Shown: positions 1 to 10,129 of the stretch, in pieces
Layout of the letters: the number at the start of each line of letters is the position of its first letter
How positions within the stretch are numbered: the stretch's first letter is position 1
Assembly: GCA_029260345.1 (NCBI GenBank)
Contig: JAJDDK010000006.1
Location: 186,001 to 250,000 of the forward strand
Length of the DNA: 64,000 nt
Direction: 5' to 3'
Source: Phycisphaerales bacterium
Lineage (GTDB): Bacteria > Planctomycetota > Phycisphaerae > Phycisphaerales > UBA1924
The notes under the pieces: model-generated
The model's database searches: none
Told to the model about the DNA's origin: nothing
What the model saw: only the letters and a program-made list of their open reading frames with translations
Made by a program: the position numbers and the translations under genes

Positions 1-705
1 CTGATTCTCGTCGGCATTCCCGTCTTCACCTATGTCGTGTATCCGGCGGTCGGTAAGATTGTCGAACCGAAGCCGCTTCGCAAGATAGGCTTTGGTTTGT
101 TCCTGACGGCGGTGGCATTCGGCACGAGCGCGTGGATCGAAACAGGCATCGAAGCGAAGAGCCAGCAAGCTGCCGCCGCGATTTGGGTGGAATCCGGCAA
201 CGACGGCGACGCGCCGAAACTCGCCGACACGATCAAACAAACAAGAAACATCTTGGAAGAGCGTGGCGCGACGCCGCAGGAAGCGGAAGCCGTCATTCAA
301 GGTCATCTCACGGAGATGCCCAACGTCGGCTGGCAGTTCCTTGCGTACATCATTCTGACGGCGGCCGAAATCCTCGTGTCCATCGTGTGTCTGGAGTTTG
401 CATATACGCAGGCGCCGCGGCGCATGAAATCGTTCATCATGGGGGTGTACTTCCTTGGTGTGTCGCTTGGCAATGTGTTCGTTTCACTGGTGAACATGGT
501 GCTCGAAGGATTGAAGGATGAGTCCGGCGCCACGCCGCTTGATGGCGCGACGTACTACTGGTTCTTCACCGCGCTGATGGCGGGCATTTCAGTGATCTTT
601 GTGATCTGGTCGCAGTTCTACAAGGGCCGCACCTACATCCAGGGTGATGTCGAGGAAGAGATCATCCACGCTGAGGCGACGGCTGAGGGCTCCGAGAAGT
701 CCTGA
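1..705 (+). CDS. POT/PTR-family proton-dependent peptide transporter, C-terminal part
   Basis: The gene enters the window already open; the reading frame runs from base 1, so about 235 residues of the C-terminal half are present. Visible are hydrophobic segments near the start, then a long polar loop of about 60 residues, then a helix with the pattern WQFLAYIILTAAE...EFAYTQAP, which matches the helix 10 region of POT transporters, followed by helices FIMGVYFLGVSLGNVFVSL and WFFTALMAGISVIFVIW. The tail is acidic and ends GSEKS. Family knowledge: POT proteins import di- and tripeptides with protons across the inner membrane. Substrate range cannot be read from this fragment. A strong hairpin terminator follows. 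Confidence 0.85.
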   Translation: MILVGIPVFTYVVYPAVGKIVEPKPLRKIGFGLFLTAVAFGTSAWIETGIEAKSQQAAAAIWVESGNDGDAPKLADTIKQTRNILEERGATPQEAEAVIQGHLTEMPNVGWQFLAYIILTAAEILVSIVCLEFAYTQAPRRMKSFIMGVYFLGVSLGNVFVSLVNMVLEGLKDESGATPLDGATYYWFFTALMAGISVIFVIWSQFYKGRTYIQGDVEEEIIHAEATAEGSEKS

Positions 706-755
706 TCGAGATCGGTGAGCGGCAGATCTTCGGCTCACATGGCAATGAACTCATC

Positions 756-789
756 GACCGCCGCGGGACGACCTGCGGCGGTCGTTTTT
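756..789 (+). terminator. Rho-independent terminator after the POT transporter
   Basis: The inverted repeat GACCGCCGC / GCGGCGGTC (756-764 and 775-783) forms a perfect 9-bp stem with a 10-base loop, followed directly by GTTTTT. It lies 50 bases after the transporter stop and before the S9 peptidase gene, so it separates the two transcripts. Confidence 0.85.
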
Positions 790-848
790 CATGGCTGACC
801 GAGAGCATCGCTGGACAAGTCAGCGCCTCGTCGAGGAAGATAGACCGC

Positions 849-3194
849 ATGAACACAACCATGCGTCTCGTCGGACTCGTGATCATCCTTGGCGTTCTTG
901 CCTCGACGCAAACCGGCTGCTCATCGCACAAGAGCGCGGCAGTGGTCGAATCGGCGCCGATCGCTGACCCCGGCTTTCTTGAGCAGTATGCCGCGACATA
1001 TCGATTCCGCGCCGGCGTGCCGACATCGATCACGCCGACGCCGCAGAATGATGCGGTGCTGTTCCTGCGATCGGGGCCGCGCAGTGTCGTGCGCGATTTG
1101 TATTCGTATGACGTCGAAACCGGCGAAGAGCGCGTGCTGTTGACGGCGGATCAGATTCTTCAGGGTGAGACCGAAGTGCTGACTGCCGAGGAGAAAGCTC
1201 GGCGCGAGCGCATGCGGCTCTCTGCGCGAGGCATTGCGACGTATTCCTTGTCTGAGGATGGCACTCAGATTCTCGTTCCGCTTTCCGGCGATCTGTATGT
1301 TGTGGATCGGATGACCGGTTCGGTGCGCACGCTCTCAAGCGATGCCGGTTATCCGATCGATCCGCAGTTCTCCCCAGACGCAAGCATGATCGGCGTGGTG
1401 CGCGACAACGACCTCTATGTCATGGAAGTGTCAACTGGCGCCGAAGCGCGGCTCACGCTGCGTGAGCACGACGCTATTAGTTATGGCGTTTCCGAGTTTG
1501 TTGCGCAAGAGGAGATGAGTCGTCACCACGGATTCTGGTGGTCGCCGGACGGCGAGCGCATCGCATTTCAGCGCACGGATGAAAGCGACGTCGAAGTGCT
1601 GCGCATCATGGACCCCACGAAACCGGAGAATCCGCCGCAGGAGTGGAGATATCCGCGACCGGGCAAGACAAACGCGACGGTTGAACTGGGAATTATGCGT
1701 GTGCCGGCGTTGAACACGACGGGCGAGACGCCTGTTCCACCGACCTCCGAAACGATTTGGGTGCAGTGGGATCGCGAACAGTACCCGTATCTCGCAACGG
1801 TGAAGTGGAGCAAGCACGGTCCGCTCACGATTCTTGTGCAAAATCGAAAGCAAACGGAAGCGGTGCTGCTCGCCGTTGATGAAGAGACGGGATACACGAC
1901 GCCGCTGCTGATTGAGTTTGACACCGCGTGGGTGAATCTCGATCAAGATATGCCCGTGTGGCTGCCAGATGACGCCGGCTTCCTATGGACGACGGAGCGC
2001 AACGGCGCCTGGCAGCTTGAACATCGCAATCCAGACGGCACATTGGCGCGCACGCTCACGCCGGTTGACTTTGGTTATCGAGGCTTCGTGCATTTTCAGG
2101 AAGAGACTGGTGATGTGATTGTGACCGCCGGTGGCGGAATCGGGCCGCAGTCCATCGGGCTCACGCCGGAATCCTCAATGACTTCGTTCGATGGGAAGGC
2201 GCCGGCGACGATGGTGGCGCACGGCTGGCGCGTGCCGCTTGACGCAACGCGCGGCGGGCCTTCGCAGCGCACGACGGCGCCGGGCATGCACTCCGCAAAG
2301 TTCGCGGACAAGGGCGCCCTGCATGTGCACAGCTATCAAACAATGAGCGGTGAGCGCGGCTGGGATGTGCTTGGCCAAGGCGGCGAGAAGCTCGGTGAAT
2401 TGACTTCGGTTGCGGAAGAGCCTTCATTTGATGTGAATATCGAGTTCACGACGGTTCGCAGCGGGCGTGTCTTTGATGCGTACATCATTCGGCCGCGCGA
2501 TTTTGTGGCTGGGCAGAAGTACCCGGTGATTGTGAGTGTGTACGGCGGGCCGCACTCCAAGACGGTGGTGGCGACGCCGGATCGATATGTGTTTCAGCAG
2601 TGGATCGCAGACCACGGATTCATCGTGGTGCAGACCGATGGTCGCGGCACACCGAACCGCGGGCGCGCGTGGGAGCGAGCCATCAAGAATGACTTGATCT
2701 CAACGGCGCTTCCCGATCAGGTTGCGGCGCTCACGGCGCTTTGTGAGCGATATCCCGAACTCGACAAAGATCGTGTGGGGATTTACGGATGGTCGTTCGG
2801 TGGGTATTTCGCGGCTCACGCCGTGATGCAGCGGCCGGACATTTTTCATGCCGGTGTCGCCGGTGCCCCCGTCGCGGACTGGGCGGACTATGACACGCAC
2901 TACACCGAGCGGTACATGGGCCTTCCGGAGGAAAACGCATCCGGATACGAACAGGCCAGTGTGTTGACGCATGCGCCAAAGCTGGAACGGCCACTGCTGA
3001 TCATCCACGGGACCGCGGATGACAATGTGTACTTCATGCACAGCCTGAAGATGACGGAAGCGTTGTTCCTCGCGGGCAAAGATTTCGATTTCATCCCGCT
3101 GGCGGGCTTTACGCACATGGTGCCGGATCCGCTGGTGACGAATCGGCTGTACACGGCGATCATTGAGTTTTTCAATGAGAACCTGAAGGACTGA
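849..3194 (+). CDS. S9 family (dipeptidyl-peptidase IV-like) serine peptidase lipoprotein
   Basis: A 781-residue secreted prolyl-oligopeptidase-family enzyme. The N-terminus is a lipoprotein signal with lipobox TQTGC (Cys 24), so the protein is probably membrane-anchored in the periplasm. Residues about 45-480 form the DPPIV-type beta-propeller (repeats such as PQFSPDASMIGVV and GFWWSPDGERIAFQRTDES). The C-terminal alpha/beta hydrolase carries the nucleophile elbow GWSFGGY (Ser 649), acid in HGTADDNVYF (Asp 724) and base in GFTHMV (His 756), a complete triad. Family knowledge: such enzymes release dipeptides after proline or alanine. This fits with the peptide transporter just upstream: peptides cut outside could be imported. 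That link is inference. Confidence 0.93.
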   Translation: MNTTMRLVGLVIILGVLASTQTGCSSHKSAAVVESAPIADPGFLEQYAATYRFRAGVPTSITPTPQNDAVLFLRSGPRSVVRDLYSYDVETGEERVLLTADQILQGETEVLTAEEKARRERMRLSARGIATYSLSEDGTQILVPLSGDLYVVDRMTGSVRTLSSDAGYPIDPQFSPDASMIGVVRDNDLYVMEVSTGAEARLTLREHDAISYGVSEFVAQEEMSRHHGFWWSPDGERIAFQRTDESDVEVLRIMDPTKPENPPQEWRYPRPGKTNATVELGIMRVPALNTTGETPVPPTSETIWVQWDREQYPYLATVKWSKHGPLTILVQNRKQTEAVLLAVDEETGYTTPLLIEFDTAWVNLDQDMPVWLPDDAGFLWTTERNGAWQLEHRNPDGTLARTLTPVDFGYRGFVHFQEETGDVIVTAGGGIGPQSIGLTPESSMTSFDGKAPATMVAHGWRVPLDATRGGPSQRTTAPGMHSAKFADKGALHVHSYQTMSGERGWDVLGQGGEKLGELTSVAEEPSFDVNIEFTTVRSGRVFDAYIIRPRDFVAGQKYPVIVSVYGGPHSKTVVATPDRYVFQQWIADHGFIVVQTDGRGTPNRGRAWERAIKNDLISTALPDQVAALTALCERYPELDKDRVGIYGWSFGGYFAAHAVMQRPDIFHAGVAGAPVADWADYDTHYTERYMGLPEENASGYEQASVLTHAPKLERPLLIIHGTADDNVYFMHSLKMTEALFLAGKDFDFIPLAGFTHMVPDPLVTNRLYTAIIEFFNENLKD

Positions 3195-3199
3195 CGTCG

Positions 3200-3583
3200 T
3201 TACGACGACGATTCGTCGGTGCGTGCGGCGGGCATATCACAAGCAATATCACGGCCACGATTGGCGGCGATGTGGTTGTAGACGCGCGCTCCGATGTGGC
3301 TGACGCCGGGGATGAAAAGCAGCGCGGCGGGAATTGCGCCGAGCGGCGTTTGCACAAGCGCGCGACGGACGGCGGGAAAGCCGATCATCGCTTTGCCGGT
3401 GCGCGAGCGCATGGGAATGCCCGTCAATGCGTCATCGCGCGGGACGGGGAGTTCGTCATCCGGCAACGAATTGGAATCAACAAAACGCAGGCGATTGAGC
3501 CAGTCCAGCGAACGGATGATGCGGATTGAGCGACGGCACAGGCCGCACTGACCGTCGAAATAGAGCGTGTCGCGTTCGGGCAT
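3200..3583 (-). CDS. DCC-family (DUF393) thiol-disulfide oxidoreductase-like protein
   Basis: A 127-residue protein starting MPERDTLYFDGQCGLC. The DGxCxxC signature (Cys 13 and Cys 16), close to the N-terminus after a short beta strand, is diagnostic of the DCC/DUF393 family, whose members are small thioredoxin-fold proteins of this length. An open frame continues upstream to 3784, but that stretch is built from an intergenic hairpin repeat (3611-3664), so the ATG at 3583 is preferred. Both cysteines are present, so redox activity is plausible; the substrate is unknown. The gene lies tail to tail with the S9 peptidase, 5 bases apart. Confidence 0.85.
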   Translation of the reverse strand: MPERDTLYFDGQCGLCRRSIRIIRSLDWLNRLRFVDSNSLPDDELPVPRDDALTGIPMRSRTGKAMIGFPAVRRALVQTPLGAIPAALLFIPGVSHIGARVYNHIAANRGRDIACDMPAARTDESSS

Positions 3584-3610
3584 GTGTGGAAGGATAGGGG
3601 GCTTTTCTGA

Positions 3611-3845
3611 ACCCTTCTCCCGCCGGGAGAAGGTGGTCCGCCGCAGGCGGATCGGATGAGGGGGAAACGGTGCTCGATAGTCAATTCCAACGGCACTGTG
3701 GTCTATTCCGTCGTTGGATAAATCCACAATTCTTGGTGTTCGCATAGTGAGCGCGTGGCCTTGACTGAGGACAGCCAAGACCACGGCACCGTTGAATTTT
3801 TCACTGTGCGCCCCTCATCCCGGCCCTCTCCCGGGGGAGAGGGAG
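3611..3845. repeat. Two copies of the CCCTCTCCC/GGGAGAGGG hairpin repeat between gyrB and the DCC gene
   Basis: Copy one (3611-3664) has CCTTCTCCCgccGGGAGAAGG followed by a second hairpin around TCCGCCgcaGGCGGA and the end ATGAGGGG. Copy two (3811-3845) is CCCCTCATCCCGG then CCCTCTCCCgggGGAGAGGG. The same two-part module (CCCTCAYCCG tag plus a C-rich/G-rich hairpin) occurs at 20849-21007, 42516-42734, 42888-43170 and 44928-44979. Such modules resemble REP or MITE-like elements in other high-GC bacteria. The rest of 3584-3851 shows no gene. Confidence 0.8.
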
Positions 3846-3851
3846 TGTTCG

Positions 3852-6554
<2,703 letters not shown>

Positions 6555-6660
6555 TCAACGTGGCCATCGGAGGCGCCAAGTGGGGCCTCTGTGGGAACAC
6601 ATATTCTAGGCGTTTCGCGGCGGTTTTGCCGGTTGAGGACACGTCTTTGCGAGATGCAAA

Positions 6661-7920
6661 TCAGGGCCTGATTTCAATGCGGCTGACGCCTTCCACCAAC
6701 GTTTCATACACGATCTCGACGCCCTCGGAATCCAGGCGAACGCATCCCATCGAGGCCTCTGTGCCGATGGAGCCGGGCTCGATTGTCCCGTGAATCCCGA
6801 TGCCCTGAATCTGGCGAGTGGTGTCGTCTGTGCCTTCGAGGCCGATCCACCGTTCGCCAATGGGATTCGCTGGGTTGTCAGCGCTGAATCGTTCGCCGGT
6901 GCGCGGGTTGACCCAATGCGGGTTGATCAGTTTGGAGTGCTGACGCACAACCCATTCACCGACGGGCGTGGCGCCGTGCTCACCGAGACCGACGTCAAAT
7001 GAGCGGATGTACACACGTGAATCGGCGGATTCATCACTGCCGACCACGGCATAGAGGTCGAGGCGAAAATCGCTCTTGTCGATGACGACGTCGAATGGCC
7101 CGCGTACGAGTTTGATGGTTTGGCCTTCGCGGATCCGTCGCGGATCGGAAATCCGATTGACCCGCTGAAGCAGGCGCCAGTCGATGGCGAGTTGTTGACT
7201 TGAAGCGATCTTGGAAAGTGAGTCGCCCGACTTGATCACATAGCGATCGACGAGCGGGTCACCTTCGAGGACGCGCGGCGAGAAGAGGAGCTCTTCGTTG
7301 ATGGTGGTGAGCCGCACGCGGCAGGCGCGGCGTTCAGCGTCGCTGGCTCGCGGATCGTGCAGCGCTCGATTGAGCAGGAGGCGTGCGACGAGCGGCTCGT
7401 TCGCAGTCAGTGCGTTGTCCGCATCAGTAATGAGCGATGAGACGGCGCCGGATGGGACAGTGCGAGAGGTTGTCGAGGCGCTTGGAGTTGTTGATTCGTC
7501 GATTGGCGGCGTCGTGACCGGTTCGTTGCGCTGTGGCCGCTCGCCCATCGTGATGCTTGAGAGCGGCGATGTATTGGCGGCGGATGACTGCGGTGGATTG
7601 GCGCTTGCGGTCTTGGATTGATTGCGATCCGGCGCATTGGAGATATTGAACGAGGCGCCATTGGTGGCCGCCGCGGCGGGGAGGACGGCGCCAGTGGGTT
7701 CGTTGTTTTGAGCGGTTTGCTCCGTCGCGGCGCCGGCTTGATCGGGTTCACCGGAGAACCACCACCAGCCAACAAAGACGATCAGCAGCACCAAGCCGGC
7801 GACACCGAAACGGCGGCGCATGCGGCTGTTGCGGCGGGAACGCCAGGAGCCTTTGCCGCGACGGGACGAGTACACGCGACCGCTGTGTGAGTGTCGGGCT
7901 GTTTGCGAGGCGAGCGCCAT
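6661..7920 (-). CDS. LysM domain L,D-transpeptidase (YkuD family), membrane-anchored
   Basis: A 419-residue cell-wall enzyme. A basic N-terminal tail (RRGKGSWRSRRNSRMRRR) precedes one membrane segment (GVAGLVLLIVFVGWWWF), then a Ser/Thr/Ala/Pro-rich linker, a LysM peptidoglycan-binding domain at about 227-272 (YVIKSGDSLSKIA ... REGQTIKLV), and a C-terminal YkuD domain. The catalytic motif is His 377 (GIHGT) and Cys 393 in SMGCVR, spaced 16 residues apart as in active enzymes. Family knowledge: these enzymes make 3-3 peptide crosslinks or attach proteins to peptidoglycan using a cysteine thioester. The ATG at 7920 has an AGGAAGGA ribosome site 8 bases upstream, which favours it over the GTG at 7941. 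Confidence 0.92.
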   Translation of the reverse strand: MALASQTARHSHSGRVYSSRRGKGSWRSRRNSRMRRRFGVAGLVLLIVFVGWWWFSGEPDQAGAATEQTAQNNEPTGAVLPAAAATNGASFNISNAPDRNQSKTASANPPQSSAANTSPLSSITMGERPQRNEPVTTPPIDESTTPSASTTSRTVPSGAVSSLITDADNALTANEPLVARLLLNRALHDPRASDAERRACRVRLTTINEELLFSPRVLEGDPLVDRYVIKSGDSLSKIASSQQLAIDWRLLQRVNRISDPRRIREGQTIKLVRGPFDVVIDKSDFRLDLYAVVGSDESADSRVYIRSFDVGLGEHGATPVGEWVVRQHSKLINPHWVNPRTGERFSADNPANPIGERWIGLEGTDDTTRQIQGIGIHGTIEPGSIGTEASMGCVRLDSEGVEIVYETLVEGVSRIEIRP

Positions 7921-7991
7921 GGATCGGATCCTTCCTTTCACTGCGCGTCAAACGGAATCTGCCAACGCCAATGCGGCGGGCAGCGGCCAGA

Positions 7992-8594
7992 CTAGCCGGT
8001 GAATCTGGCGGCGTCCGGGCCGAACCAGCCCGAGGGCGTCACGACCGTTTGAACGGGGACGTCATGCTCTTCCATCGGGATGCGGGGCACAATTTGTTCA
8101 TCAAATGCCACTCCGACCAGCGATGCGTCTGAGACACGTCGCAATTCGGCAAGAAAGCGGTCGTAAAAGCCGCCGCCGCGACCGAGCCGTCCACCCTCCG
8201 CGTCGAAGGCGAGGCCGGGGATGACCGCGAGGTCGATTTGTTCTGGATCAACAAGTTGGGCCCCGGATGGTTCGCGCGTTCCGTGGCGACCGCTAATCAA
8301 CCCAGTGGAGAGATTCGTGAGCCGCGCTGCCGTCATCGTCGCGCCCGACCAATCTACGCGAGGGGCGGCGACGACAACGCCGTTGACGAGCCAATTCTGA
8401 ATCAACGAGTCAATATTCACTTCGAACGGAAGCGCGAAGTAGACAAGAACGGTCGTTCCAGATTTGACGGCGCTGACATCACGCAGTCGGTCACAGACGG
8501 TGTCCGACTGTCGATGGCGCTCATCGGGCGACATTGCACGGAGCGATTCGCGCATCTTCGATCGGAGTTCGGATTTTGATGTTGATTGAGCCAC
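7992..8594 (-). CDS. 5-formyltetrahydrofolate cyclo-ligase
   Basis: A 200-residue cytosolic enzyme of one-carbon metabolism (MTHFS family) that uses ATP to convert 5-formyl-THF to 5,10-methenyl-THF. The diagnostic C-terminal motif GLAFDAEGGRLGRGGGFYDR is complete, including the glycine-rich ATP site and the conserved Tyr-Asp. The N-terminus (SKSELRSKMRESLRAM) fits the family helix with the phosphate-binding Lys/Arg. Length is normal. It lies 9 bases downstream of the bioD stop on the same strand, so the two are probably co-transcribed. In many bacteria a 6S RNA precedes this gene; none was recognised here. Confidence 0.93.
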   Translation of the reverse strand: MAQSTSKSELRSKMRESLRAMSPDERHRQSDTVCDRLRDVSAVKSGTTVLVYFALPFEVNIDSLIQNWLVNGVVVAAPRVDWSGATMTAARLTNLSTGLISGRHGTREPSGAQLVDPEQIDLAVIPGLAFDAEGGRLGRGGGFYDRFLAELRRVSDASLVGVAFDEQIVPRIPMEEHDVPVQTVVTPSGWFGPDAARFTG

Positions 8595-8603
8595 AGGAGC
8601 AAA

Positions 8604-9449
8604 TCAGTTTCGGGCGGGGCGACCGGGGCGCACAATGGAAGCGAAGTCGGTCGCATCAATCGCTTCTCGCAATTCATTGGGGATGCGCTGCGCATTCCAT
8701 TCCGGGCCACCGGGGCGCGGCACGACGCCGTCGATCGTGGCGCGGCCGGGAAGTGTGGCGAGGATGCGGGTCTGGTTCTGCCGCGCGAGCCATTCGCGAT
8801 TCGTCTGCTGTGACACATCCGGTGAATCAGGTTCGAAGCCGTTGACGACAAGGCCGGCGAGCGAAAGTCCGCTGCGGCGGATCAAATCACAGGTCATGGC
8901 GGTGTGACTCAACGTGCCGAGGCTGGAGCGGCACACCACGACAACGGGGTATCCGAGCACACGCGCGACATCGAGGATGGTGACGCACCGTGCGTTTCGG
9001 GCGAATTGTTCGAGCGGAACCAGCAGGCCTCCGATGCCTTCAACCAGCAGCACATCGCAGCGTTCATCAAGGCGGCGCAGGGAACGATCCAGCGCGGGCC
9101 AGTCGAGTTCGGTCGTTCGGCGATCACGTTCGAGAGCGACCGCCGGCGCGAGCGGTTCACGAAATCGAATGGGGGTGATCGTGTCGAGGTCGCCGATGTC
9201 GGGGTCAAAGTCCGCCGCATGGGCGAGCTGTTCTGCATCGTCGGAGACCAAGCCTTCGCGCTCTTTGCGGCACCCGGTCGCGAATGGTTTCAAGACGCCA
9301 ATTCGCGAGCGCGGCGATGCGTGAACCGTGCGGCGGCGGAATTGATCCGCGATCAGGCACGTGACCACCGTTTTGCCGACACCGGTGTCGGCGCCGGTGA
9401 TGAACAGTCCGGGAGTTTGCGGCTGGTGCAGGTCGGGCGGAAGCGGCAT
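8604..9449 (-). CDS. bioD: Dethiobiotin synthetase
   Basis: A 281-residue ATP-dependent carboxylase that closes the ureido ring of dethiobiotin, the penultimate step of biotin synthesis. The P-loop GADTGVGKTVV lies at the N-terminus, KPFATGCRKE provides the substrate lysine region, VEGIGGLLVPL is the conserved VEGAGG block, and CRSSLGTLSHT matches the nucleotide switch region. The protein is somewhat longer than typical BioD (about 225-240). An in-frame open stretch continues upstream to 9914 but overlaps the divergent trmL gene, so the ATG at 9449 is chosen; it leaves only 23 bases between the two start codons. No other bio genes are present. Confidence 0.92.
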   Translation of the reverse strand: MPLPPDLHQPQTPGLFITGADTGVGKTVVTCLIADQFRRRTVHASPRSRIGVLKPFATGCRKEREGLVSDDAEQLAHAADFDPDIGDLDTITPIRFREPLAPAVALERDRRTTELDWPALDRSLRRLDERCDVLLVEGIGGLLVPLEQFARNARCVTILDVARVLGYPVVVVCRSSLGTLSHTAMTCDLIRRSGLSLAGLVVNGFEPDSPDVSQQTNREWLARQNQTRILATLPGRATIDGVVPRPGGPEWNAQRIPNELREAIDATDFASIVRPGRPARN

Positions 9450-9472
9450 GGGAAAAGCGTATCCTCTTTGGC

Positions 9473-9997
9473 GTGCCGACGACGCTGTTTCATATTGTGC
9501 TGCACGAGCCGCAGATCCCGAACAACACGGGCAACATCGGCCGCACGTGCATTGCGACGGGCTGCGCGTTGCATCTGATCCATCCGCTTGGCTTCGATAC
9601 ATCGGAGAAAGCGTGCCGCCGCGCTGGGTTGGATTACTGGCCGCGTTTGAAGCCGCGCGAGCATGCTGATTGGTCGGAGTTCGAGCGGTGGATTCACCAT
9701 GGGGAAGCGGGAGAACTGCCGGGGAAACCTCGTGCAAATCCACCGACGAAGTGGATGTTTTCGACCAAAGGGGAACAAGCCCCGTGGGAGGCGTCGATTC
9801 GTCCGGGGGATTGCCTCGTCTTCGGAAAAGAGACAGCGGGGCTCCCAAATGAGATTTTGGCGGAATCGCCGGAATCCATGCTCCAACTGCCCATGGTGCC
9901 GGGCGAGCGTTCATTGAATGTCGCGACAGCGGTTTGTGCGGCGGTCTACGAGGGAATCCGGCAGTGTCGACAGCGTGGCGACGCCATCGGTTGGTGA
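9473..9997 (+). CDS. trmL: tRNA (cytidine/uridine-2'-O-)-methyltransferase, TrmL type
   Basis: A 174-residue SPOUT methyltransferase that methylates the wobble ribose of position 34 in leucine tRNAs using S-adenosylmethionine. The three SPOUT motifs are intact: IPNNTGNIGRTC at about 15-26, FGKETAGLP near 117 and RSLNVATAVCAAVYE near 146, which form the trefoil knot and SAM pocket. The start is GTG at 9473, immediately divergent from bioD; the short gap implies overlapping promoters. Length and motif spacing match E. coli TrmL. Confidence 0.93.
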   Translation: MPTTLFHIVLHEPQIPNNTGNIGRTCIATGCALHLIHPLGFDTSEKACRRAGLDYWPRLKPREHADWSEFERWIHHGEAGELPGKPRANPPTKWMFSTKGEQAPWEASIRPGDCLVFGKETAGLPNEILAESPESMLQLPMVPGERSLNVATAVCAAVYEGIRQCRQRGDAIGW

Positions 9998-10129
9998 GAT
10001 TCAGACGGCAAAAGATTGTGGTTTCCGGACTTCTGGCGCGAAATTGTTCGACCCGTTTGTGATCTGTTGCGAATACTCTGGTGGAGCGATGGATGTCATT
10101 GCGCCGTTGGGTTGGAGATGGAGAGCCTT